From Mycetocola spongiae (GTDB lineage Bacteria > Actinomycetota > Actinomycetes > Actinomycetales > Microbacteriaceae): DNA of 64,000 nucleotides. The stretch's first letter is position 1, and the number at the start of each line of letters is the position of its first letter. This document shows positions 53,381-61,911 of the stretch, piece after piece. Where the stretch lies: NCBI RefSeq assembly GCF_020424085.1, contig NZ_CP080203.1, positions 3,038,001-3,102,000 of the forward strand. Direction: 5' to 3'. Position numbers and translations under genes: made by a program. The notes under the pieces were generated by a model, which was given only the letters and a program-made list of their open reading frames with translations, did no database searches and was not told the DNA's origin.

Positions 53381-54792
53381 TGATGAGCGACCTGGCACAG
53401 AAGCCCGCCGTGCGCATCGGCGCACTCATGACCGCCCTGCTGGCCGCCTGTGTGGCGTTCCAGCTCAACGCCTCGATGCTCAGCCCCGCGCTGGTCACGA
53501 TGGCGAAGGAACTGAATACCGACGACGCCACCATCGGTCTGAGCCAGACCATGTTCTTCACGATGGCCGCGCTATTCTCGCTGTTCCTGCCCCGCCTGAG
53601 CGATATCGCGGGCCGCAAGCGCGTCCTCACCTGGATGCTGGTCATCATGCTTGTGGGTACGGTGGTTGCCGCCCTCGCGGTGAACGTCGAGATGCTTTTT
53701 GTGGGCCGTATCATTCAGGGTGTCTCGGGACCCGTGGTGCCGATCACGCTGCTGATGCTGCGCGCCGAGATCACCGATCCCCGCCGCTATGGCGCAATGA
53801 TGGGTCTGATCACCGCCGTGAACGGTGGAATCGCCGGAATCGACGCGCTGGCCGGTGGCTGGCTGGTGGCCAACCACGGCTTCCGCAGCGTGTTCTGGTC
53901 GATGGCCGTCGTGGCCGTTATCGCCATCGCCTTTGTGATCCTGTGGGCCCGCGAATCGCGCCCCTCCGCCGGAACCAAGATGGACTGGTGGGGCGTCCTG
54001 CCCCTCGTGGCCTCGATTGCCCTGCTGCTCACCGCGTTTAACGAGGCCGGCAAGCAGTCCGCCGCCAACTGGTACCTGGTGGCCGGCGGCATCATCCTCT
54101 CGGCGATTGCGTTCTGGATCTTCTGGACCGTGGAGAACCGCACCAAGGAGCCGCTGGTTCCCACCAAGTACCTGCGTCAGCGCAGCACGTGGGCGCTCCT
54201 GCTCACCACCCTGCTCACCATGACCGGTATCTTCGCCGTGGTCAACGGCCTGGTCACCTCCCTCGCCCAGAATTCCACCGCGGGCTTTGGCATGGAGGCC
54301 GACCTCACGTCGCTGCTGTTCCTCACGCCCTATGCCCTGGTGGGCTGGCTGGTGGGACCGTTTGCCGGTCGCCTGGCCCCGAGCTTTGGATATCTGAACG
54401 TGCTGCGCGTGGGCCTGGTTGGTTCGATCGTGGCCACGCTGATCATGGCCTTTGTGGGTGTGCACTCGCTGCCGGTCCTGATCGCCGCCACCGTCCTGAT
54501 CGGTATCACCTATGCGGGTATCGGAAATATCATGCTCAACGGCCTGGGCATCGTGCTCTCGCCCGCCGATAACCCCGGCTTCCTGCCCGGACTGAACGCC
54601 GGTGCGTTTAACCTCGGTGCGGGCCTGAGCTTCGCGATTCTGCCGGTATTCCAGGTTCTGGGTACCCCGGCGGGGAGCGATTCCACGGCCGGATATACCA
54701 CCGCGATGCTGGTGGGTGTGGTGATTACGGTGGTGGCCCTGGCCATCTCCTTCCTCATCCCGAAGCCCGTGGACGCCGAGGTTTCGGCCTAG
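53380..54792 (+). CDS. MFS transporter, probable nucleoside or sugar permease
   Basis: This 470-residue permease has 12-14 helices of the major facilitator superfamily. The loop-2/3 motif is RLSDIAGRKRVLTWM, and a further VGRIIQGVSGPVVPITL near residue 106 supports a DHA2-like fold. Its start overlaps the nucleoside hydrolase stop, which suggests import of the nucleoside substrate, although drug-export MFS proteins share the fold. ATG 53380 or 53383 can start it. A hairpin follows before ribokinase. Confidence 0.85.
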   Translation: MMSDLAQKPAVRIGALMTALLAACVAFQLNASMLSPALVTMAKELNTDDATIGLSQTMFFTMAALFSLFLPRLSDIAGRKRVLTWMLVIMLVGTVVAALAVNVEMLFVGRIIQGVSGPVVPITLLMLRAEITDPRRYGAMMGLITAVNGGIAGIDALAGGWLVANHGFRSVFWSMAVVAVIAIAFVILWARESRPSAGTKMDWWGVLPLVASIALLLTAFNEAGKQSAANWYLVAGGIILSAIAFWIFWTVENRTKEPLVPTKYLRQRSTWALLLTTLLTMTGIFAVVNGLVTSLAQNSTAGFGMEADLTSLLFLTPYALVGWLVGPFAGRLAPSFGYLNVLRVGLVGSIVATLIMAFVGVHSLPVLIAATVLIGITYAGIGNIMLNGLGIVLSPADNPGFLPGLNAGAFNLGAGLSFAILPVFQVLGTPAGSDSTAGYTTAMLVGVVITVVALAISFLIPKPVDAEVSA

Positions 54793-54838
54793 TCACTTCC
54801 CGGTCCCCTCGGCCAAAGTGGCGACAAAACACTAAGCT

Positions 54839-54882
54839 GGGCGCGACGGACTTGCACGCGAGGCGTGCGGCCCGTCGCGCCC
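54839..54882 (+). terminator. Nested hairpin (terminator or attenuator) before ribokinase
   Basis: An outer 11-bp perfect stem (54839-54849 with 54872-54882) encloses an inner 6-bp stem (54854-54859 with 54863-54868). ATTGATTTTCTT follows, which is a weak U-tract. It lies 27 bases before the ribokinase start and could terminate or tune transcription between permease and kinase. Confidence 0.55.
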
Positions 54883-54909
54883 ATTGATTTTCTTGAAAGG
54901 TTCCCTCCG

Positions 54910-55836
54910 GTGACAGACTCTCGCATTATCGTTGTTGGCTCGCTGAATGCCGATCTGGTGGTTCACACCGAACGCTTTCCGCAGCCGGGGGAAACGCTGC
55001 ACGGCTCCGAATTGGTGATCGTTCCCGGCGGTAAGGGTGCCAACCAGGCCGTGGCCGCGGGACGCCTCGGCGGGGATGTTGCGATGATCGGCGCCGTGGG
55101 CGTGGGCGATCACGGCGATCTGCTGCTCGCCTCCACCACCGAGGCCGGCGTGGACGTCTCGCATGTGACCCGCCTGGAGGGCGTGGCCACGGGCACCGCC
55201 GTGATTAACGTGGATGGTGCGGGGGAGAACATCATCATCGTTTCGCCCGGCGCAAATGGCCGCCTGGGGGAGGCGGAGATTAGCGCCGCCGCGGGCGAGT
55301 TTGTGAATGCCAAGGTGCTGTGCCTGGCCCTCGAGGTGCCGATGGACACCGTCCTGGCGGCGGCCCGCCGCGGTCACGAGACCGGCACCACCGTCATGAT
55401 GAACCTCTCTCCCTATGGCCCCGTGCCGCAGGAGCTGCTGGGGCTCACCGATATTCTGCTGCTGAACGAGCACGAGGCCTCGGACCTGCTGGGCACCGAT
55501 GTTGAGGCCGCCGGCTGGGATGCCACGGCGCTGGCCCTCGCGGGCCGCGGCGTGACCCGCGCGGTGATCACCGTGGGTGCCGCGGGAGCCATCGTCATCG
55601 ATAACGAGCGCGCTCCGGAGGCGATCTCCTCGCCCCGCGTGGAGGCCGTGGATACCACCGGTTGTGGCGATGCCTTTATGGGCGCGCTGGCGCTGCGCCT
55701 CGCCGCGGGTGACGGCCTCGCCGATGCCGCGCGCTTTGCCGCGACCGTGGGCAGCTATGCGGCCACCGGCGAGGGCGCCCAGGCGTCCTATCCGACCCCC
55801 GCTCAGCTCGAGGAATTCCTGGCCACCCGCCGCTAG
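54910..55836 (+). CDS. rbsK: Ribokinase (PfkB family)
   Basis: This 308-residue sugar kinase begins with VVGSLNADLVVHTERFP and the ribose-contact motif VPGGKGANQAVAAGRLGG. The C-terminal DTTGCGDAFMGALALRL holds the catalytic aspartate and anion hole. GTG 54910 is chosen because GAAAGG sits about 10 bases upstream and the protein then aligns from residue 1 (MTDSRIIVVG). It would phosphorylate ribose freed by the upstream nucleoside hydrolase, feeding the pentose phosphate pathway. Confidence 0.94.
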   Translation: MTDSRIIVVGSLNADLVVHTERFPQPGETLHGSELVIVPGGKGANQAVAAGRLGGDVAMIGAVGVGDHGDLLLASTTEAGVDVSHVTRLEGVATGTAVINVDGAGENIIIVSPGANGRLGEAEISAAAGEFVNAKVLCLALEVPMDTVLAAARRGHETGTTVMMNLSPYGPVPQELLGLTDILLLNEHEASDLLGTDVEAAGWDATALALAGRGVTRAVITVGAAGAIVIDNERAPEAISSPRVEAVDTTGCGDAFMGALALRLAAGDGLADAARFAATVGSYAATGEGAQASYPTPAQLEEFLATRR

Positions 55837-55853
55837 GGCGGCCCGGTCATCGG

Positions 55854-55883
55854 CGCGGAGGGGTGATTACCCCTCCGCGTTTT
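55854..55883 (+). terminator. Terminator after ribokinase
   Basis: A perfect 11-bp stem (55854-55864 with 55869-55879, loop GATT) is followed by TTTT. Confidence 0.9.
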
Positions 55884-55920
55884 CCGTATCGCGTCCGGGC
55901 CCCGGGCCTACACTGGGGGC

Positions 55921-57213
55921 ATGAGTGAATACATTATTCCCGGTGCCGCGGTCCGCGATCACACGCTGAGTGTTCCGCTGGACTGGTCCGCGCCCGGGGG
56001 CGAGACCATCGAGATTTTTGCCCGCGAGGTTGTGGACCCCGCCCGCCGCGACCAGGCACTCCCGGTCTTGGTATTCCTGCAGGGAGGCCCCGGCGGAAAA
56101 TCGCCGCGCCCCGCCGAGGGCGGCGGTGGCTGGCTCACCGAGGCCCTGAAAACCCACCGCGTGATCCTCGTGGATCAGCGCGGCACGGGCAGATCCACCC
56201 CCGCGCGCGCCGAGCGCTTTGCCGCGATGAGCGGTGCCGAGGGGGCCGCGTATCTGCTGTGCTTCCGCGCCGATTCGATCATTAATGACCTCGAGGCGCT
56301 GCGCACCCGGGTCTTTGGGGGCGTGCGCTGGGAGACCCTCGGGCAGAGCTACGGCGGATTCCTGACCCTCACCTATCTTTCCCGGCATCCCGAGGCCGTG
56401 GCCGCCAGCTATATCACCGGCGGGCTGGTCAATACCCACGCCGATGCCCTCACCACGTATCGGCACACCACGCCGCGCGCGCTGGCCAAGTCCCGCGCCT
56501 ATTACCGGCGCTATCCCGAGGATCGCGAGCGCTTCGCGGCGCTGGCAGATCACCTCGATTCGCGGGATGTGCGGCTCCCCGCGGGGGACCGCCTCACGAC
56601 CCGGCGCCTGCAAACCCTGGGTGGCCAATTTGGCATGTCCCCGGGTTTTGAGGCTGTGCACTGGCTGCTGGATGAGGCCTGGACCCGGGAGGGTTCGCGC
56701 CCGGTGCTGAGCGATTATTTCCTGCATCAGGTTCAGGCCGATACCGGCCATGCCCAGGGTGCGCTTTATGCCGTGCTGCAGGAGAGCATCTATGCGCAGG
56801 GGCACGGTGCCACCAACTGGGCCGCCCAGCGCGTGCGCGAGGAGTTCCCGGAGCTGGATGGTGGGCATCGCGATCTGATGTTCACGGGCGAGATGATGTA
56901 TCCGTGGATGTTTGAGGATCAGCGCGAACTGGCGCCCTATCGCGCCGCGACCGAGGCGCTGCACCGCCACGAGGACTTCAGCGAGCTCTATGACGATGCG
57001 GCACTCCTGGCCAATCCGGTCCCCGTGGCAGCCGTGGCCTATTATCACGACCTCTACGTGGACGTGGATCTCTCGGCCGCGCAGGCCGAGCGCACGGGCA
57101 ACCTCGATCTCTGGGTCACGAGCGAATATGAGCACGACGGCCTGCGCGCCGATGCCCGCGTGCTGCGCCGCCTGATCGAGAACGTGGCGGGCCGCGGCGG
57201 CCCACTCGCCTAG
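55921..57213 (+). CDS. Proline iminopeptidase-like alpha/beta hydrolase (S33)
   Basis: This 430-residue cytosolic peptidase has the oxyanion loop LQGGPGGKSPRP near residue 56 and the nucleophile elbow GQSYGGF (serine about 143). DQRGTGRST near residue 84 is a family mark. The catalytic Asp and His are likely in the last third (NLDLWVTSEYEHDGLRAD, with His just before DGLR). Proteins of this length correspond to the larger S33 prolyl aminopeptidases of actinobacteria. It stands alone between two terminators. Confidence 0.9.
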   Translation: MSEYIIPGAAVRDHTLSVPLDWSAPGGETIEIFAREVVDPARRDQALPVLVFLQGGPGGKSPRPAEGGGGWLTEALKTHRVILVDQRGTGRSTPARAERFAAMSGAEGAAYLLCFRADSIINDLEALRTRVFGGVRWETLGQSYGGFLTLTYLSRHPEAVAASYITGGLVNTHADALTTYRHTTPRALAKSRAYYRRYPEDRERFAALADHLDSRDVRLPAGDRLTTRRLQTLGGQFGMSPGFEAVHWLLDEAWTREGSRPVLSDYFLHQVQADTGHAQGALYAVLQESIYAQGHGATNWAAQRVREEFPELDGGHRDLMFTGEMMYPWMFEDQRELAPYRAATEALHRHEDFSELYDDAALLANPVPVAAVAYYHDLYVDVDLSAAQAERTGNLDLWVTSEYEHDGLRADARVLRRLIENVAGRGGPLA

Positions 57214-57256
57214 CAAAACGCGTGTATTCCCGGCCCCGGGAATACACGCGTTTTGC
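57213..57256 (+). terminator. Terminator hairpin after the S33 peptidase gene
   Basis: A perfect 21-bp stem (57213-57233 with 57236-57256) begins at the last base of the stop codon and includes TTTT in its right arm. Confidence 0.8.
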
Positions 57257-57377
57257 GTCAGGGGCCGGGTCGCGGATCGACCTCGGGGATAGCGTGGAGT
57301 TAACTCGTTCGATAGCGAGCGGGTCGGCGTTTCCCGCGCGTACCGGGGGCGTGACACGCAGCACCGGAAGGCCAGCT

Positions 57378-57932
57378 ATGACGCTTAATATCGGCTATAT
57401 CGTGGGAAGCACCTCCGCCAATTCCGAAAACCGGAGGCTGGCCCGGGCCCTGACCCGGCTGGCCCCGCACGGGGTGAGCCTGCGCGAGATTCTGATCTCC
57501 GAGCTGGGGTTTTATAACCGCGATCTGGACGGCGATTATCCGGCCCCGGCCCGCGCATTTAAAGCGGAGCTGGCGGCGGTGGACGCCGTGATCCTGGTGA
57601 CCCCGGAGTATAACCGCGGCCTCCCGGGCTATCTCAAAAATGCGCTGGACTGGGCCAGCCACCCGGTGGGCGAAAACTCGTTATCCCACAAGCCCAGCGC
57701 GGTGATCGGCGCCTCGGTATTCCCCGTGGGAACGGCGCTCGCGCAGGCGCAGGCGCGCACCACGCTGGCGTTCCTCGGCTCACCGTGCCTCACGGTACCC
57801 GAGGCCCATATTCAGGTGACCCCGGGCTATTTTGATGCCGAGGATCGCGTGAGCGACCCGCGCGCGGCCGAGCGCCTGGGCGCATGGCTGGCGGCATTTA
57901 TCCGCCACGTGCAGCGCGAGCGCGCCGCCTAG
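57378..57932 (+). CDS. NADPH-dependent FMN reductase
   Basis: This 184-residue flavodoxin-like protein has the FMN phosphate loop IVGSTSANSENRRLA near residues 7-21 and TPEYNRGLPGYLKNALDWAS near residue 75, which is the standard NAD(P)H-dependent FMN reductase or azoreductase signature. GGAAGG precedes the ATG at 57378; the open frame continues 52 codons upstream without homology. A role in quinone or flavin reduction is typical. It converges on the next gene with 13 bases between. Confidence 0.9.
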   Translation: MTLNIGYIVGSTSANSENRRLARALTRLAPHGVSLREILISELGFYNRDLDGDYPAPARAFKAELAAVDAVILVTPEYNRGLPGYLKNALDWASHPVGENSLSHKPSAVIGASVFPVGTALAQAQARTTLAFLGSPCLTVPEAHIQVTPGYFDAEDRVSDPRAAERLGAWLAAFIRHVQRERAA

Positions 57933-57945
57933 ACGGCGCGGCACG

Positions 57946-59142
57946 CTAGCGAGTCTCGGGGGTCTTATCCTCGCTGCCGCTCCCCGTGCCGTCCTCCGAC
58001 GCGGGGTCCTCGCCGAGGTCGGGCAGCTCGATCGGCCCGGTATCGGCCTCGGGATGGCCGGAGGTCGAATCGGAGAACTCGCCCTCCTCGTCAAAATCGT
58101 AGGCATCGGTTTCCATGCCGATCTGCGCGCTGGACGGCGTGGTCGCGGGCGTCCGGGTGAGCAGCTTCTCCACCTCGGATACGGCCAGGACCTGCTCGGC
58201 CTGCGGGTTGATCGGTGCCGAGAGCTTACCCAGCACGCTGTCCACGAGCCCGTCGAGCAGGCCCACGGCATCCTCAACCACGCCCTGATCGCGGGTATCC
58301 AGACCGTGCAGGAGCCAGCGGGCGAGCTCCAGCTCGGCGTGCAGCAGGGCGCGCTGGCGGATGAAGCGGTCGGGGGTGCGGGTGCACGACGCACGGTATG
58401 CGGCAAATACATCCTCGGCGGCCTCGGGGGCGGCGGTCAGCCAGTGCAGATCGCGCGCGGGATCGCTCACGCGCAGCCCGCTCCATCCCACAACGCCGCT
58501 CACGATGGGGCCCACCTCGTGATCGGTGATCAGGAAGGACTCGGCGCTCAGCGTGCCGTTAATCACGGTGGGCTGGAACTGCCAGAGGGCGTCATCGTGT
58601 GCCGCCTCGCTCCAGCGCTGGCGGATGGCCTCGGGCAGGCGGCGCGTGGACGCCGCGCGCTCAATCACGTTCAGGGCCTCGTTGCGGCACTGCGCGGCCG
58701 TGAGCGAGGGCAGGCCGATATCGGTCACAAAGGACGCCGGCAGCGAGTGGATCGCGGCGATCGCGCCACCGATCGAGGTGGCCACGCCGTCCCCCGCGGG
58801 GACATGCTCGGCGGGCACGTGGAAGCCCGGCAGGAACTCGCTCACCACCACGCGGCCGGGGGAGGCCGGAGCCTGCCCGATAACAACTGGAATGTCGAAG
58901 GAGAGGCGGCTGCGGATACCCGCGGTCATCGCCTGCAGTGCGATCAGCTCAATCGCCTGTTCACCCGCGGCCCGATCGTTGCCGGGCACACGCACCACCA
59001 CGTCGGTATCGGCGTCGGTGCGCAGGAGGGCCGAATCAAAATCGCCCGTACTTCCGAGGCCCAGCGGCCCACTTCCGAGCACCACAAGGTCAGGAACCGC
59101 GGACGTTGCCATCGCGGCTAGAATTAAATGCGATCTGGCCAT
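57946..59142 (-). CDS. Degenerate APH-family phosphotransferase (probable pseudokinase)
   Basis: This protein of about 398 residues has the APH kinase fold but lacks its catalytic residues. Where HGDLxxxN is expected the sequence is INGTLSAESFLI (N195, G196, T197), and the metal-binding IDW reads GVVGWSGLRVSDPARDL (G219), although the surrounding DP..DL remains. The C-terminal 60 residues are acidic and low-complexity (DFDEEGEFSDSTSGHPEAD). ATG 59142 gives the conserved start MARSHLILAAMATS; the open frame continues for 316 codons into nudC with no homology. It is divergent from nudC with 66 bases between. Confidence 0.8.
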   Translation of the reverse strand: MARSHLILAAMATSAVPDLVVLGSGPLGLGSTGDFDSALLRTDADTDVVVRVPGNDRAAGEQAIELIALQAMTAGIRSRLSFDIPVVIGQAPASPGRVVVSEFLPGFHVPAEHVPAGDGVATSIGGAIAAIHSLPASFVTDIGLPSLTAAQCRNEALNVIERAASTRRLPEAIRQRWSEAAHDDALWQFQPTVINGTLSAESFLITDHEVGPIVSGVVGWSGLRVSDPARDLHWLTAAPEAAEDVFAAYRASCTRTPDRFIRQRALLHAELELARWLLHGLDTRDQGVVEDAVGLLDGLVDSVLGKLSAPINPQAEQVLAVSEVEKLLTRTPATTPSSAQIGMETDAYDFDEEGEFSDSTSGHPEADTGPIELPDLGEDPASEDGTGSGSEDKTPETR

Positions 59143-59208
59143 GTTCTCTAGGTTAGATTGCCCGGCGCGAAGGTCGATGACCGCCACGCCCGTTTTGATA
59201 GGGAGTGT

Positions 59209-60174
59209 ATGTCTGAATCCACCGTAACCGCGCCCACCGCGGCCCGAGAGCCCGCACCCGCGGGCATCGACCGCGACTATAAGACCCGCGATCGCGAGGA
59301 CCTCCTCGCGTGGCTTGAGGCCACCCCCGAGACCCGCGTGCTGGTCCTGCGCGGCGGCGCCACCCCGGTGGAAAACGGCGCGCTGCGCCTGTTCCGCTGG
59401 AGCGAACTCGCGGAGGTGAGCGCACCAAGCTATCTTGGCCGCACCCTGAGCGCCGAAAACGGTGTACCCGCGGGCGCCCCCGTGATCGCCGTGGACCTGG
59501 ACGATGCCACCGCGGGCGCGCTGCACCCCGGCGCATGGGGAACGCTGCGCGAGGTTGGCGCCGTACTCGGCGCGCGCGATGCGAGCCTGTTTATTGCCGC
59601 GCTGGCCCTGATCCACTGGCATCGCGCGGGTGGCTTCTGCACCCGCTGCGGCGCGCTCACCGAGATTCGCCAGGCCGGCTGGTCGCGGCGCTGCCCGTCC
59701 TGCAATGCCGAGCATTTTCCGCGCACCGATCCGGCGATCATCGTGCTGGTCAGCGATGCCCAGGACCGCATTTTGCTGGGCTCCAATGCGCTCTGGAAGG
59801 CCGGGCAGTATTCGCTGCTCGCGGGCTTTGTGGAGGCCGGGGAATCCCTCGAGGAGGCCGTGGTCCGCGAGGTATTTGAGGAGGCCGGCGTGCGCGCCGT
59901 GGCCCCCGAATACCGCGGGTCCCAGGCGTGGCCGCTGCCGCGCTCCCTGATGCTGGGCTATCGCGCCCGGGTCGCCCCCGATTTTGATCCCGCGAGCATC
60001 GAGCCCGATGGCGAGGAGATCCTCGACCTGCGCTGGTTTAGCCGCGAGGGCCTGCGCGCCGAGGTGGGCACGCTCACGCTCCCCGGACACGCCTCGATCG
60101 CCCGCAAACTCCTGGACGAGTGGCTGATCGAGGACGGCGGTCCCGATATCGACGGCACCGCCGAGCGCGCCTAG
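59209..60174 (+). CDS. nudC: NADH pyrophosphatase / NAD+ cap hydrolase NudC
   Basis: This 321-residue Nudix hydrolase has the zinc site CTRCG...CPSCN (near residues 144-162) and the Nudix box GFVEAGESLEEAVVREVFEE with the G, E, R and EE residues. The NudC-specific SQAWPLPRSLMLGY follows. It cleaves NAD(H) and removes NAD caps from RNA in other bacteria. GGGAG precedes ATG 59209. Its TAG stop is followed at once by the uvrD2 ATG, with no base between. Confidence 0.95.
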   Translation: MSESTVTAPTAAREPAPAGIDRDYKTRDREDLLAWLEATPETRVLVLRGGATPVENGALRLFRWSELAEVSAPSYLGRTLSAENGVPAGAPVIAVDLDDATAGALHPGAWGTLREVGAVLGARDASLFIAALALIHWHRAGGFCTRCGALTEIRQAGWSRRCPSCNAEHFPRTDPAIIVLVSDAQDRILLGSNALWKAGQYSLLAGFVEAGESLEEAVVREVFEEAGVRAVAPEYRGSQAWPLPRSLMLGYRARVAPDFDPASIEPDGEEILDLRWFSREGLRAEVGTLTLPGHASIARKLLDEWLIEDGGPDIDGTAERA

Positions 60175-61911
60175 ATGATCCCCTCACCCACCGATCCCGA
60201 GGCGCTGCTGGCCGGGCTGGACCCCGAGCAGCGCGTGGCCGCCGAGGCGCTGCGCGGCCCGGTCTGTGTGCTTGCGGGTGCGGGCACCGGAAAAACCCGG
60301 GCCATCACCCATCGCATCGCCTATGGCGTGGCCAGCGGAACCTATGCGGCCAACCGGGTGCTTGCGCTCACCTTCACCACCCGGGCCGCGGCGGAGCTGC
60401 GCTCGCGCCTGCGTCAGCTCGGCGCGGGCGCGGTCTCGGCGCGCACGTTTCACTCGGCGGCGCTGAGCCAGCTGAATTATTTTTGGCCACATACCGTGGG
60501 CGGCCAGTTTCCGACGCTGATCACGGGCAAGGCCAAGATGCTGGGCCAGCTTGCCGAATCCCGCACGCTGCGCCTGGATACCGCGACGCTGCGCGATCTG
60601 GCCGCCGAGATCGAGTGGCGTAAGGTCTCGGGCCTGAGCATCGAACAGTATGCCGCCTCGGATCGCGCGGGCATCGGCAACCTCTCGCTGACCCAGGTGG
60701 CCGAGCTGCAGCAGGGCTATGAGGATCTGAAGGACGGCCGCCGCCAGCTCGATTTTGAGGATGTCCTCCTCGCCTGCGTGGGCATGATCCACAGCGAGGC
60801 CTCCGTGGCGCTGCAGGTGCGCGAACAGTATCGCTTTTTTGTTGTGGACGAGTATCAGGACGTATCCCCGCTTCAGCAGCAGCTGCTGGATGCGTGGCTC
60901 GGGGACCGCAATGATGTCTGTGTGGTGGGCGATGCGAGCCAGACCATCTACTCGTTTGCGGGCGCGCAGAGCTCCTATCTGCTGGAGTTCCCGCAGCGTC
61001 ACCGCGGCACCACGCTGGTGCAGCTGGAACGCAATTATCGCTCCACCGAGCCGATCGTGGACAGCGCCAACCGGCTGATGCGTGGCCGTCCCGGGGCGCT
61101 GGTCCTGCGCGCGGCCACGCCCGAGGCGGCCGAGCCGCCCGCCGCCGCCCGCAAGCCCGCGTGGCCCGAGCCCGAGGTATCGCGCTTCCGCGATGATATG
61201 GCCGAGGCGCGCGGCGTGGCCCAGCAGATTCTGGAGCGCGAGCGGGCCGGCACCGCCTTTGCCGATATGGCCGTTCTCTTCCGCGTGAACGTGCAGTCAG
61301 GGGCCTTTGAGCAGGCCCTCACCGAGGCGGGTATCCCGTTCCGGCTGCACGGCGGTGCGCGCTTTTTTGATCGCCCTGAGGTGCGCCAGGCGCTCATGGA
61401 GCTGCGCGGGGCCTCGGTCTCGATCGTGGGGGAGCCGCTGTTTAAATCCGTTAGCGATGTGCTGCGCTCGCAGGGCTGGACGGTGGATCCGCCCGAGAGC
61501 GCGGGGGCGTTGCGCGATCGCTGGGAGGCGCTGAACGCGATCATGAACCTCGTGGATCAGGCGGCACCGGATACCACGCTGCGCCGCTTCACCGATGACC
61601 TCCTGGAGCGTCAGGCGGGCCAGCACGAACCCACGATGCCCGCGGTGACGCTCGCCACGGTGCACTCGGCCAAGGGTCTGGAATGGGAGGCAGTGTTCCT
61701 GGCCGGGCTCAGTGAGGGGCTGATTCCGATCAGCTATGCCACCACATTTGAGGCCATCGACGAGGAGCGTCGCCTGATGTATGTGGGGATTACCCGGGCC
61801 CGCTCGTTCCTCGGGCTGTCCTGGTCCGAGCGCGGGCCGCGCGCCAATGGCCTGCGCGAACCCTCCCGCTTCCTCACGGAGATTGGGTCGCGCCGCAGGC
61901 CCACTTCCTAG
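60175..61911 (+). CDS. uvrD2: SF1 DNA helicase UvrD2 (short form)
   Basis: This 578-residue helicase has Walker A GAGTGKTRA, the DExx box VVDEYQDVSPLQQ, VVGDASQTIYSFAGA, NYRSTEPIV, ATVHSAKGLEWEAV and the final VGITRARSFLGLSWSERG. Mycobacterial UvrD2 (about 700 residues) adds an HRDC domain and a tetracysteine motif after this point; here the chain ends about 25 residues after motif VI. It starts directly after the nudC stop. Its stop is shared with the convergent gene in a CTAG. DNA repair or genome maintenance is inferred from the family. Confidence 0.92.
   Translation: MIPSPTDPEALLAGLDPEQRVAAEALRGPVCVLAGAGTGKTRAITHRIAYGVASGTYAANRVLALTFTTRAAAELRSRLRQLGAGAVSARTFHSAALSQLNYFWPHTVGGQFPTLITGKAKMLGQLAESRTLRLDTATLRDLAAEIEWRKVSGLSIEQYAASDRAGIGNLSLTQVAELQQGYEDLKDGRRQLDFEDVLLACVGMIHSEASVALQVREQYRFFVVDEYQDVSPLQQQLLDAWLGDRNDVCVVGDASQTIYSFAGAQSSYLLEFPQRHRGTTLVQLERNYRSTEPIVDSANRLMRGRPGALVLRAATPEAAEPPAAARKPAWPEPEVSRFRDDMAEARGVAQQILERERAGTAFADMAVLFRVNVQSGAFEQALTEAGIPFRLHGGARFFDRPEVRQALMELRGASVSIVGEPLFKSVSDVLRSQGWTVDPPESAGALRDRWEALNAIMNLVDQAAPDTTLRRFTDDLLERQAGQHEPTMPAVTLATVHSAKGLEWEAVFLAGLSEGLIPISYATTFEAIDEERRLMYVGITRARSFLGLSWSERGPRANGLREPSRFLTEIGSRRRPTS

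Noticed and set aside
59143-60090. N-terminal extension of the degenerate kinase over nudC
   Set aside because: The upstream codons overlap nudC in antisense, contain no family sequence, and the ATG at 59142 gives the conserved start.
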